Source of the DNA: Chondrus crispus
Taxonomy: Eukaryota; Rhodophyta; Florideophyceae; Gigartinales; Gigartinaceae
Assembly: GCF_000350225.1 (NCBI RefSeq)
Contig: NW_005179004.1
Location: forward strand, 369,408 to 433,407
Direction of reading: 5' to 3'
DNA: 64,000 nucleotides
The notes under the pieces: model-generated
Database searches by the model: none
Told to the model about the DNA's origin: nothing
The model's input: the letters and a program-made list of their open reading frames with translations, nothing else
Shown here: positions 11,002 to 20,107 of the stretch, piece after piece
Layout of the letters: every line of letters starts with the position of its first letter
How positions within the stretch are numbered: the stretch's first letter is position 1
Made by a program: the position numbers and the translations under genes

Positions 11002-12953
11002 TCAAGAGCGAGGATGTCGTCTAACGCGTCAAAACTGTCCTCGTCCTCCACTGTACCCTCGGCCGGTTCGGCCATAAAGCATGGGATTTCGTCGTCGATT
11101 TCGTCGACGGTTTCTCCTGCGGTCCGTAATCTTGACAGGGCGTCAGCCTGGCTGTTCGCCTTGCCCTTATTGTACTTGATTTCGAAATCAAAATCCGAGA
11201 GGCGGAGCCTCCATCGGATTAATCTCCCGCTGGGGTCGGTTGCGTTCATCAACCACCTCAATGAGGCATGGTCGGTATGCACAATGAAGTGCTCGCCATA
11301 TAGATATGGTCTTAAAGTCTGTACGGCCCAAATTACTGCTAGACATTCTTTTTCTGATACAGAATAGTTTCTCTCGGCTGCGGCTAACGTTCTTGAAAAG
11401 AACCCGATGGGTTTACGTTGCGCATCCGGATGCGTTTGAAATAATGCAGCGCCTATTTGATAGTCGCTTGCATCGATATCTACCGAGTAGGGTAGGTCCT
11501 TCTTCGGCAGCGCCAACACCAGCGGTGCCAAGATGGCGTCCTTGAGCTTATGAAAAGCTTTTTCGCACGGTTCGTCGAATCCCTCCAACTGGACCGGTTG
11601 TCCCTTTTTCAATAGTTGATTGAGCGGATGCGCGATTTTCGCGTAATGTAGGACAATCCGACGGTACACATTACAAAGTCCCAAGAAGCTTCTGAGCTGG
11701 GTCTGCGTTTGAGGGTACCTCACTTGTTCCAACGCCGCGATGCGAGCGGCATCAACCTCCCATGTACCTGGCCGAACGACATGGCCCAGGTACTTGATCT
11801 TTTCGACGAAAAATTCGCACTTTCGAAGCTTGAGCTTCACACCTGCCTTCTCCAATACAGAAAGTAATTCATCCACGTGCACGATGTGCTCCTCCCACGA
11901 CTTGCTAAAAATTATTATGTCATGCAGATACACCCAACAGCATTTCCAACGGAACGGAGAGAGCAGGATATCCATTGCTCTCTGGAACGTCGCTGGTGCG
12001 TTGGTTAGCCCGAAGCGCATTCTTGAGAAGCGATACAGACCTGAGTGACACGAAAATGCGGTCTTGTCGCGGTCGCACTCAGGGATAGGCATCTGCCAAT
12101 ATCCCGAGATTGCGTCCAACGCGGAGAAAACCTTGGTGTCACCAAGCGAGTCCAGACACTCATCTATGCGCGGTAAAGGGTACGTGTCCTTCACCGTTAC
12201 CGCGTTTAACCTGCAGTAGTCTACGCAAAAGCGCATCGATGCGTCCGGCTTGGGCACTAACAAAACGGGCGACGCCCATTCTGACTGCGCCGGTTCGATG
12301 AATCCTGCTTCTAACATCTTCTGTACTTCTGCGTCCTCGACCTCCCGAGCCCTTAGACCGGCTCGGTAGGGAGCTTGTGCGATGGGCCTGGTCTCCGGGA
12401 CTAGCTCGATCCGGTGGACCGTGGTATTAATTTCACTAAGGGTCCCATCCCACATCTTAGAGTATTTCGTCAACATCCGTCGGAACCGCTCCCGCAGCCG
12501 TTCCGGCACGTGGCTCAGGTCAAGGTCCTCCACGTCCGGCGGTGGGGGCTCAATCCGCTGTTCCGGCTTCGACGATGCCGTTGCAGAGAGCCCACTCGAC
12601 CGTTCTTCTGGCTGGTCCTCACGCGCTTGATCCGACGGTTCGCATCTTGTCTCGCCCTTAGGCGTCTTGGTAGAATTAGGAAAATTTTCCTTGTTCCTTT
12701 CTTGAATTCCGAGAACTTCACCAATGGTGGTTTTGCTCTCGAGCGCGGCCCTCGGGTGCGGTAATAATTCTGCCACCACTTGGCCTTTTTGCACCCTGAC
12801 AGGGTACGTCCAAAAATTGGCAACGAGTAAACGAAAGGGCCTGTCAGGCTCAACCTGAACGACACCATTCGTGCACGTCAACCCGTGCCTTTTGTACAAC
12901 GACGAGTACGGCTGAACCACAACCAAGCCTGCCCTTGGAGGTGCATTGCACAA
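10893..12953 (-). pseudogene. gypsy-1 reverse transcriptase and RNase H, active-site mutant
   Basis: 686-codon frame with a complete RT (FCVDYCRLNAVTV, SALDAISGYWQ, FGLTNAPATFQ) followed by RNase H (VDIDAS, KECLAVIWA, HTDHASLRW, SQADALSRL). The catalytic loop reads VYLHDII near residue 342 (minus-strand codons at about 11918-11930), so the first Asp of YLDD is His. The C-terminal 35 or so residues after LALEGG are out of frame because of an indel in the C run at 10996-11001. It overlaps the protease frame by about 100 bp. Confidence 0.92.
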
Positions 12954-13854
12954 CGCGTTGCGTCCCTGGCTGGATAGTCGTGGCTCTTGCTACTTTTACC
13001 TTAGGGGAAACTCGCTCCCGCTTTCCATCATTCTCGTTCTCTCCCGGGACGAGATTCTTCTTCCCTTTTCTCGCCGAGAACCGCCTAATTATCAGAACCT
13101 CCGAGAAGTCCGCCAATTCAACCGTTTTCTTCCTTGGAGAAATTGCTTCCACAAACCGGTCACAGTAGTCCGCGCCTAGAATTAGCGGGACTGCTAGTTT
13201 TTCGCATACAATAAACTCGGCTGCGGCCACGAATTTTCCAAGCCTCACAGGCATTCTAATTGTGCTGAGAGTCCGGAGTGGCCTATTGTTCGCGTCGCCA
13301 ATGTCTTGGGTCGGTCCGTAGGACACCAACATTTCCATTCCTGCCGGAAGTTCCGACCTTCGAACCAAATTCGGTCCGGCACCTGTGTCCAATTCGGACA
13401 ACACTCGACTCATCAATCCGACCGTTGGTCCAATGTCCGCGTAAACTTTGTATTTTTTTCGCGCGAGGACCAAGATCTTTTCAGGAAATTCCTGTCGCTT
13501 AAACCTGTACCAGGGCCTACGAATTTGATCCATCGGATGATCCTTGTCCCGACTTAGAATTTCCTTGACAACAGTCGGCTCCTTCGCCCTAGCCATTATT
13601 CCAACTACCTTCTCGTCGAGGCCTTCCCTTCTTGCTAGAGACGGGGAACGGGACTGAGTCCCGGACGCAGTACGTTGAACCTGCGCCTCTCGTGACTCCC
13701 TCAAGATTCCCCTCTCTAGTTTTCCTGCGGCTGCGGGTTCCTTCTCACGTCCGACGACGCGGCCCCGCGGCGGGCCCTCTGAAGGGTTGGTTCGACCTCG
13801 GCGTTGAAGCACTCGGCGTGCTCGCCGTCTGCGAATCGAATCAATTCTTGACCT
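12850..13854 (-). CDS. gypsy-1 aspartic protease region
   Basis: Open frame between gag and RT, in a third frame. It carries the retropepsin active site ELDTGAGPNLV (Asp near residue 142 from the GTG at 13812) and the downstream ILGADYCDRF flap/psi-loop equivalent. It opens 14 bases before the gag stop and runs past the start of the RT frame, so gag, protease and RT lie in three different frames. Whether that is programmed or due to indels cannot be settled from one copy. Confidence 0.8.
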   Translation of the reverse strand, partial: RSRIDSIRRRRARRVLQRRGRTNPSEGPPRGRVVGREKEPAAAGKLERGILRESREAQVQRTASGTQSRSPSLARREGLDEKVVGIMARAKEPTVVKEILSRDKDHPMDQIRRPWYRFKRQEFPEKILVLARKKYKVYADIGPTVGLMSRVLSELDTGAGPNLVRRSELPAGMEMLVSYGPTQDIGDANNRPLRTLSTIRMPVRLGKFVAAAEFIVCEKLAVPLILGADYCDRFVEAISPRKKTVELADFSEVLIIRRFSARKGKKNLVPGENENDGKRERVSPKVKVARATTIQPGTQRVVQCTSKGRLGCGSAVLVVVQKARVDVHEWCRSG

Positions 13855-16000
13855 TCAGGTAACTCGTCGATGGTATACCTAACCTCTCCATCGGAGACAA
13901 CGCCTCATAATTTCCCAAAACTCGGTGCATTTCCCGGAGGGAAAGAATGCACGTTGGCGCGGCGTGCCCCTTTTCGTAACAATGATAGCACACCAGCCCG
14001 TGCTTCTTGACGGGATATTGCGGCCTAGGTCCTCCACGGGCCGGCGGCATTCCTTGATGTTGCGGCCATCCCATCCAGCCTGGCCTTCGAAACGTTGTAC
14101 CCTTGTCTTCCATCGGAATGCGCGGCGCCGGCGTGTGGCCGGGCCCCCGGAACATTATCACGGGATCCGTGGGCTCTGAAAACGACTCCGTCGTGTATGT
14201 GGGCGCCGGTAAAGTTGACGACCCGCTTGCCCGGTAGTCCTCGTGTCCGTAGCCCTCCGATGGCTCAATAAAATTACCTTCGGCTACCAATGCTCCTTCA
14301 GAATGATTTTCGCTACTTCCGTGCGCACCGCGTTCATCTGACGCGGAGATTGACTCGGCTAAGTGGACGGCGGCATGACTTTTGCGACCGGGATATGAAG
14401 CCCTTGGCTTCTTACCTGCCCTGATCGTCGACGGCGTCTGGATCATGACCTTCTTGGTCTTCTTGTCCTTAGCGCGGCTCGCCGAGCCATGCGCCTTCGC
14501 GTAATTAACTAGTCTCAAACACGAAACGTCCCGATTGTCTTGCCGGTATTGAGATACCATCGGCTTGATACTCGAATCGAGTCCTTCAATAAACATCGTC
14601 ATTTGTTGTTCAATCGAATATACGTTTCCACATCGATTGCTCGCGTCCGTCAGATGGATATAAAATTCCATCTCGTCTTCAGACGGTCTTTGCTGAACCT
14701 CTCGCAATGCGAGCACGGCTTGACGGATCGCCTCGTCGGTTGCGAAACTCCTCAACAACCACTGTACGGCCTCCGGCCAAACGGATACCTTTCCGTGGTG
14801 GGACCCGGCTGTCTGAGACACCGAAGTGTACTGTCTCAGGGCGATGCCGCTTAGAAATTCGCGCAACAAGCGGATCGCTTGCCCCTCGTTCATTTCTTGA
14901 GTATCAAACTCTTGAACTAATTTTGCCAAAAAATCCAACACAAGGACCCCGTCCTCACCTGTGAACGTGTTGTCCTTCTTCTCCTTAGGCGGAATATCTC
15001 TCCTGATTTTTCGCACGGCGGTCCGCCGGGAACTTGACAAATCTGTCTGCGGGATCCGCAAGCGGTACGTTCGGTACGAAAGTAATTTCGTGAAGAGGTA
15101 GTTGGTCGGATTCAGCTCCTCCAACTCCTCCCATCGCGGCCCGCGTCGCGTTGCGACGTCCTCTGGCTCAGCGTCCTTGTCTCTCCGCGAGGCGGACGAA
15201 GTGATCCCGCCCCGTCTGGAGGTAATTTTCTTGCCCTGCGAAATTCCTTTTCCTTCCTCTGAACGATGTTCGGAATTGCTGGCATGGTTCGACGAACCGT
15301 CGTCACCATCTTCGTAAAGGCCATTCGACTCGGTAATTGAGTCTTGGTCCTCCGGCTCGTCACTACAGTGACTCTTGCTCCTGCGTCGCAGATTCTTCAT
15401 TGAAGTCTTCGACTTGGAACTCCGCTGTACAGCGGCCTTTTCCTTCTTCGATCGACGGTCGCCTTCTCGACCAGTTGGGAGCGGCTCTTGCCCGGCGGCC
15501 TGTTCAAGGTCCTTGACACGATGAGCGGCGCGGTCAAACCTGTTGTCAATACTGGCTCTAAATTTCCCCAAGGACTCCAAAGCTTGATTTGCGTCGCGCC
15601 TTGCGTCCTTGACTGAAGTTTTCAACGAAGCTAGGATCTCCGGCTCCGGACCGTCGGTCGCATCACCTCGCTCATTCTCGAGGAGATCCACTCGAGCCGA
15701 TAGCTCTCCTAAAACGGTGTGGAACTCGGATGCTTGCAACTCCAGTTGCTTACGGACGAGGGCTAATTCAGCCTCGAGATTTTTCGTCATCTCTTGGCGA
15801 ATCTCCCCGCCAATCTTCTCGAACCTGTACGATAGGTTATCCTTGTCGGCTTCAATCCCCGTCGGGGATTCTTGACCTTCGGGATCCGTGGCCGTATTGG
15901 CCTGGCTTCGGGTGCGAGGACCTCGCAGGATCCTCGACGCCCTTGCCGATCCGATTCTGCTCGCCTCGGGACCGACGTCCCCGGCGGCGCTTGTCGACAT
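13841..16000 (-). CDS. gypsy-1 Gag
   Basis: 719 residues from ATG at 15998-16000. The N-terminal 60 residues are disordered; residues about 60-170 form heptad-rich coiled coil (ENL-type repeats with many Glu/Lys/Leu); 170-320 is charged low-complexity; the capsid-like Retrotrans_gag region follows (VLDFLAKLVQEFD ... WLLRSFATDEA ... MFIEGLDSSIKP); a single zinc knuckle CYHCYEKGHAAPTC lies near 671-684. It would form the virus-like particle and package the element RNA. No internal stop. Confidence 0.92.
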   Translation of the reverse strand: MSTSAAGDVGPEASRIGSARASRILRGPRTRSQANTATDPEGQESPTGIEADKDNLSYRFEKIGGEIRQEMTKNLEAELALVRKQLELQASEFHTVLGELSARVDLLENERGDATDGPEPEILASLKTSVKDARRDANQALESLGKFRASIDNRFDRAAHRVKDLEQAAGQEPLPTGREGDRRSKKEKAAVQRSSKSKTSMKNLRRRSKSHCSDEPEDQDSITESNGLYEDGDDGSSNHASNSEHRSEEGKGISQGKKITSRRGGITSSASRRDKDAEPEDVATRRGPRWEELEELNPTNYLFTKLLSYRTYRLRIPQTDLSSSRRTAVRKIRRDIPPKEKKDNTFTGEDGVLVLDFLAKLVQEFDTQEMNEGQAIRLLREFLSGIALRQYTSVSQTAGSHHGKVSVWPEAVQWLLRSFATDEAIRQAVLALREVQQRPSEDEMEFYIHLTDASNRCGNVYSIEQQMTMFIEGLDSSIKPMVSQYRQDNRDVSCLRLVNYAKAHGSASRAKDKKTKKVMIQTPSTIRAGKKPRASYPGRKSHAAVHLAESISASDERGAHGSSENHSEGALVAEGNFIEPSEGYGHEDYRASGSSTLPAPTYTTESFSEPTDPVIMFRGPGHTPAPRIPMEDKGTTFRRPGWMGWPQHQGMPPARGGPRPQYPVKKHGLVCYHCYEKGHAAPTCILSLREMHRVLGNYEALSPMERLGIPSTSYLKVKN

Positions 16001-16145
16001 GGTTCGTTTCCAAAAACGAACCTAACTTAACACAAAAAAATAGAAAACCCTACAACACCTAAATAAACTTACGTCGCAGCGACAACTCCTATAGTCCGTT
16101 TCAGCTTACGCAGTTTCTACGTCGGGTCTCCTCTACGCATTTCTA

Positions 16146-16158
16146 GGTCGGGAGACCA
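16146..16158 (-). promoter_or_regulatory. gypsy-1 primer-binding site
   Basis: Four bases inside the 5' LTR the minus strand reads TGGTCTCCCGACC, complementary to a tRNA 3' end finishing in GGGAGACCA. The tRNA identity cannot be told here. Confidence 0.7.
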
Positions 16159-16162
16159 CTTA

Positions 16163-17019
16163 TGTAGTGCAATGCGCCTGTCAGGCAGAAACCGCGGTCC
16201 GATTGTCCAGCAAAAACAACAACAGCAACAAAAAGAAGAACTGCCGATGGCACAGCGCTACGGGGTGTCCGACTCTCCCTTCTCCGTTTAAACGAGCTTG
16301 CGACTCGTAGTAGCTCAGATCCCTGATAGGGGGCACAGAGAAATAGCCCGGCCCGGGATCGATGTGGTAGAGATTTGCGAAGAGAACTGCTCGACGAGTG
16401 TGGGGTGGGGCGCGTAATTAGGTACCCCGGTTCCACTGGGTTGTAAGGCCAATGCTCGTTGAGCTTCTTCGACACCTTGTAACGCGACAAGGCCTTCGAC
16501 GGGGGCGTCGCAACGCAGCCCGACGGGATGAAATGAAAGTAGCAGCGCTACGTCAACTGTGCCGCCCGATGGCTCGAAACACCTACACCGGTTCGGTCGC
16601 AACCGAGGCCGATGGCACCAACACAAGATAAGGGAAAAATAGGTAGAATTACAGAGAGAAAGGATAGGGAAATAAAGGAAAGAAAAGGGAACCCCCGAGC
16701 GCAAAGGATAAAGTAATCTGTAGTTAAAGGGAATGTCTTGTAAAAGACGGACTTCAACCAAGGCGATATCAGACTCTGGCAACTCGGGTTGGTTTATTGA
16801 CTTGTTCGGTCAAAGGGCTAAGTTATATAGAGCCCCGCCGGGGCGAGTACAGTAGCTCCCGGCTCTAGATTCTAGATCTAATTAGTAAATAAATTAAATA
16901 ATTAAAATAATCGTGCGCTTCGTCGCACACGTGTGTCCCCCAGACCCGGACCACAGTATCCAATTTGTTTCCTTTTTCACTTCTTTTCACCCCCCTTGTC
17001 AGGTGCGTATTGCACTACA
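16163..17019 (-). repeat. gypsy-1 5' LTR (857 bp)
   Basis: Near-identical partner of 2761-3618, with the same TGTAGTGCAAT...ATTGCACTACA ends. Followed by CAGGC (17020-17024), the target-site duplication. Confidence 0.95.
16823..16829 (-). promoter_or_regulatory. TATA box in gypsy-1 5' LTR
   Basis: TATATAA on the minus strand, preceded by a GC-rich palindrome (GCCCCGGCGGGGC). Its position fits a U3 promoter driving leftward transcription of gag-pol. Confidence 0.5.
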
Positions 17020-17024
17020 CAGGC

Positions 17025-18112
17025 GCTGCCTTCTTGGTGCACCACCATGTCGCCCAAGCTCCTGCACCTCCTTGAAGGAGGTGCAGGAGCTTGGGCGACA
17101 TGCGGTCTGGACCGACGGCTGAGTTGGGATTGAGGCGCCTGACGGCACGGAGAACGGATTGCTCCGAGACCTCTGGCGGCCGTGGTAGTGCGGACGGCGG
17201 CAGAGGCATGACCGGGACAGGAGGGTCGGGGTGAAGGGCTCGCAGTGCTGCAACCGTGGCCGTGTCGTTGAGGTTGGCGAGAGGAGGGTTGGTGAACGTG
17301 CGCATCGCCCGTCCGTACTGGGCTTGGGAGGCTAGCCGCATGGCGCGGGCGGCTTGCGCGGCGCGAGAGCTGTGGGGCGAAGGGAGCTTGGCGTGTGTGT
17401 GCTGCCATGCCCGCCGTGCTTCGTGAGCATGAAGGGCTTCTCGCCACAAGGTACCCTATCCGAGACCTGTGCATGCCTTACGTAGGCGGAGACGGAGGGC
17501 GTGCATTTGACCGCGCGAGGAACGCCATCCGGGCTCTCCACGGAAAGCTTTTCGGAGCGCAACAGTAGGCAGCATGTGATGGCGCATAAATGCTTGATGA
17601 GTGGCTTCGGGGGTGTTAGCTGCTGTGGCAGCGCGCACGAGGCGAATTAGAAGTAGAACCGTACTGTGCAGGCAAGGGCCAAGGATAGAAGTGAAAATGT
17701 GCGAGGGCCGAATCGGGGTCGAAAGGAGTTCGTGGACCGACGGCAAGGGGAGGGGTGGGGCGTCCGGGAGGGGGAATGGTCGGTTTTCAGGGGAGGGCGA
17801 GAATGTGTCTGTCATAGGTGGTGGAGGGGAAGCGCTGTGTGAGGGGGCCAGGGGGTCGGCGGTGGGGCTATCTGAGATCATTGGTCCAGGGGAGAGAGTG
17901 CTGCGGCCTCCTGAGAGGGAGAGACGCGCTTGGGAGGGGGACTGATGCGCTAGTGGACAGAGCTCTTTTGATGCGCGGCGGGGCGTTAAGAGCCGAGACA
18001 GGGGGCCAGTGGAGAGGATGAGGTGCATTGTGTGCGCTTTGAGGAGCAGGAGGCGAGTGTTCGGGCGACGGAGCGGCATTGTTGGGCTGGGCGGGGTGGA
18101 GGTCACTTTCAT
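17025..18112 (-). pseudogene. copy V: linker and start of RT ORF, truncated
   Basis: Frame open from 18112, with one TAG at 17456-17458 and then continuing to the palindrome at 17101. It encodes a Pro/Ser-rich leader, a conserved block (HSTVLLLIRLVRAA ... EPGWRSSRGQMHALRLR) also present in copy X, then RAMRLASQAQYGRAMR and the first RT motif AVGPDRMSPKLL. Everything after that motif is the inverted duplicate, so no catalytic residues remain. Confidence 0.65.
17047..17101. repeat. 55-bp perfect palindrome at the broken end of copy V
   Basis: Arms 17047-17073 and 17075-17101 are exact reverse complements (27 bp) around a single central G. One arm is the RT-coding sequence of copy V (its MSPKLLHLL codons); the other is a duplicated inverted copy. 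It marks the breakpoint where the rest of V was lost. Confidence 0.95.
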
Positions 18113-20102
18113 TGACCGATTCGGGGAGGGGAGCTACAGTGGCGGTTGGGGTGGTACCCAGGGGCGCCGGGCGGTATAAACTTGGCTGGGGAGTGGTGGC
18201 GGGAACGGGGGGCTTGGTTACAGCGGTTGGAGGCGGCGGGGGCTGAGAGGTGACGGCGTCGGCGGGCGAGCGTCTCGTGGCACGGACCTCGGTAGTTTTG
18301 TCGGGCATGCTGGCATCTTGTGCCGGCCCTGGGCTGCGGAGGGCCGCAGCGGGGGCGTCGTCCAAGGCCGGGGCAGTAGTATGCATAGGGATCGGGGACG
18401 CAGGGCGCGAGGTCGCCGGACATATGGCTAGTGCGGGTACAGGGGGCGGCGCAGATTTCCGGATGCACGGTTGTGTAGGTGGGCTTGCAGGAACGACGGG
18501 CAGAGCGGTAGCCGTTGCGGTAGGTCGACGGGAGTACCCGTCGCTCGAGGCTGCGGTGAGTGCCGCATAGATAGTACGGGAGGTGTGACGGAGTGCCCCG
18601 GCGAGGGCGGTTCGAAGACGCATGGGAACTGAGGTGGAGGTACTGCGACGTAACAGGCGTTGCGACTCTTGGGCGACGCGGTGGGCTATTCCAGCCGCGG
18701 GCGAGGGGTCCAGCGTCCTGACGAAAGTAGAAAGCGGTACGGGGAGAAGTTGGAGGTCCTCGTAGATGAGGCGTGTGTGGGCGAGGATGCGCGTGAGGAT
18801 GCCGAGGTCTGAGACAGCGAAATATATGTATGTCCATTTACCCGCCCCTGGGATGATGACATGGGGAGGGAGGGAGGTGGTGGCGAGGCGGCCACCGAGG
18901 CGGAGGGCATGTTGGGTTGCAGAGAAAGAGGCAAAGAATCCAGAGGGGGAGGAGGTGGGGGCGACGGCGAGCGCGGTAATTGCGGGAGCAGGCGCCTCGG
19001 GGGCGCCTGTGTTGGGGTCAAGGCGGACGGGGAGGCCGACGGTGCGGAGGAGGTCGTGTGCGGCCTTTAACTCGGTGTGCGTGGGTGGGGTTGGAGCGGA
19101 GGCCGGTTGATGTGAGGTGGGTGTGGCGCTTGCATGGGTGGAGGCCTGCGCATGTGCGGCTGGTATGGCTGAGAGTGGGGGGGCGGCCAGCGCATGTGCG
19201 GCGTGCGCGGCTGTGGTACGTGCGGCGACCAGGGCGTGTGCGCCGGCTAGGGTAAGAAGCGGAGTACGGGATTTCACTGGGACACTTGGCAGGTGGATGG
19301 TCAGGGGGGGAGACGAGGGTGAACATGGGCGCAGAGCTGGAGGAAGGGCTAGAGTCGAAGCCCAACCCGCCGTAGCGGGCGACGGAGGCCCAGGAAGGTG
19401 CGAGGTGGGGGGGACACGGCGTGGGTGTGCCGGGGAGGACGGGGGGTGCGCGGTGCCCGGAGGGTGAGGGCGGAGGGGACCCTCCGAATGGTNNNNNNNN
19501 NNNNNNNNNNNNNNNNNNNNNNNNNNNNNNNNNNNNNNNNNNNNNNNNNNNNNNNNNNNNNNNNNNNNNNNNNNNNNNNNNNNNNNNNNNNNNNNNNNNN
19601 NNNNNNNNNNNNNNNNNNNNNNNNNNNNNNNNNNNNNNNNNNNNNNNNNNNNNNNNNNNNNNNNNNNNNNNNNNNNNNNNNNNNNNNNNNNNNNNNNNNN
19701 NNNNNNNNNNNNNNNNNNNNNNNNNNNNNNNNNNNNNNNNNNNNNNNNNNNNNNNNNNNNNNNNNNNNNNNNNNNNNNNNNNNNNNNNNNNNNNNNNNNN
19801 NNNNNNNNNNNNNNNNNNNNNNNNNNNNNNNNNNNNNNNNNNNNNNNNNNNNNNNNNNNNNNNNNNNNNNNNNNNNNNNNNNNNNNNNNNNNNNNNNNNN
19901 NNNNNNNNNNNNNNNNNNNNNNNNNNNNNNNNNNNNNNNNNNNNNNNNNNNNNNNNNNNNNNNNNNNNNNNNNNNNNNNNNNNNNNNNNNNNNNNNNNNN
20001 NNNNNNNNNNNNNNNNNNNNNNNNNNNNNNNNNNNNNNNNNNNNNNNNNNNNTCGTTCGTCTTCTTTTTCGGCATGGCGGCGTCGCGGTGTGAGTGTACC
20101 AT
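17868..20102 (-). CDS. copy V ORF1-like protein (interrupted by assembly gap)
   Basis: Starts MVHSHRDAAMPKKKTN at 20102, then 187 unknown codons (N run), then a Pro/Ala-rich protein. Within it is a more globular segment of about 150 residues (from ELKAAHDLLRTVGLPVRLD through KWTYIYFAVSDLGILTRIL to QESQRLLRRS), followed by disordered Pro-rich sequence to the stop at 17868. Position upstream of RT suggests the nucleic-acid-binding ORF1 of a non-LTR element, but no RRM or zinc knuckle is visible. Whether the frame really crosses the gap is unknown. Confidence 0.5.
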   Translation of the reverse strand: MVHSHRDAAMPKKKTNXXXXXXXXXXXXXXXXXXXXXXXXXXXXXXXXXXXXXXXXXXXXXXXXXXXXXXXXXXXXXXXXXXXXXXXXXXXXXXXXXXXXXXXXXXXXXXXXXXXXXXXXXXXXXXXXXXXXXXXXXXXXXXXXXXXXXXXXXXXXXXXXXXXXXXXXXXXXXXXXXXXXXXXXXXXXXXXXXXXXXXXXXXXXHSEGPLRPHPPGTAHPPSSPAHPRRVPPTSHLPGPPSPATAGWASTLALPPALRPCSPSSPPLTIHLPSVPVKSRTPLLTLAGAHALVAARTTAAHAAHALAAPPLSAIPAAHAQASTHASATPTSHQPASAPTPPTHTELKAAHDLLRTVGLPVRLDPNTGAPEAPAPAITALAVAPTSSPSGFFASFSATQHALRLGGRLATTSLPPHVIIPGAGKWTYIYFAVSDLGILTRILAHTRLIYEDLQLLPVPLSTFVRTLDPSPAAGIAHRVAQESQRLLRRSTSTSVPMRLRTALAGALRHTSRTIYAALTAASSDGYSRRPTATATALPVVPASPPTQPCIRKSAPPPVPALAICPATSRPASPIPMHTTAPALDDAPAAALRSPGPAQDASMPDKTTEVRATRRSPADAVTSQPPPPPTAVTKPPVPATTPQPSLYRPAPLGTTPTATVAPLPESVNESDLHPAQPNNAAPSPEHSPPAPQSAHNAPHPLHWPPVSALNAPPRIKRALSTSASVPLPSASLPLRRPQHSLPWTNDLR
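19493..20052. other. assembly gap (560 N)
   Basis: Run of N; length may be arbitrary. It lies inside the ORF1-like region of copy V. Confidence 1.
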
Positions 20103-20107
20103 AATTA

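Larger units (their letters stand above)
2761..17019 (-). mobile_element. gypsy-1: chromodomain Ty3/gypsy LTR retrotransposon, 14.3 kb, defective
   Basis: Complete element on the minus strand, bounded by LTRs 2761-3618 and 16163-17019 and flanked by the 5-bp duplication CAGGC. Order in element direction: 5' LTR, primer-binding site, gag, protease, RT-RNase H, integrase with chromodomain, about 3.6 kb without sense genes, an antisense ORF, polypurine tract, 3' LTR. The gag-pro-RT-RH-IN-chromodomain order with a single CCHC knuckle defines a chromovirus. The copy is dead: YLHD in place of YLDD, a frameshift between RNase H and integrase, a TGA between integrase and chromodomain, and a TAG in the antisense ORF. 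The LTRs differ at roughly a dozen positions by eye, so the insertion is not very recent. Confidence 0.95.
17025..20104 (-). mobile_element. non-LTR retroelement copy V (5' part only)
   Basis: The first of five same-strand copies. It has the N-terminal ORF1-like region (20102-17868, crossing the assembly gap), the linker region and only the first few dozen residues of the RT domain (NSAVGPDRMSPKLLHLL), after which it ends in a 55-bp palindrome. Its homologue in copy X continues straight on into RT, so V has lost its 3' half. Its 5' end directly adjoins the 3' end of copy W. Confidence 0.75.

Noticed and set aside
19398-20104. ORFs running through the N block on the plus strand
   Set aside because: Unknown bases cannot contain stops, so these frames are artefacts.
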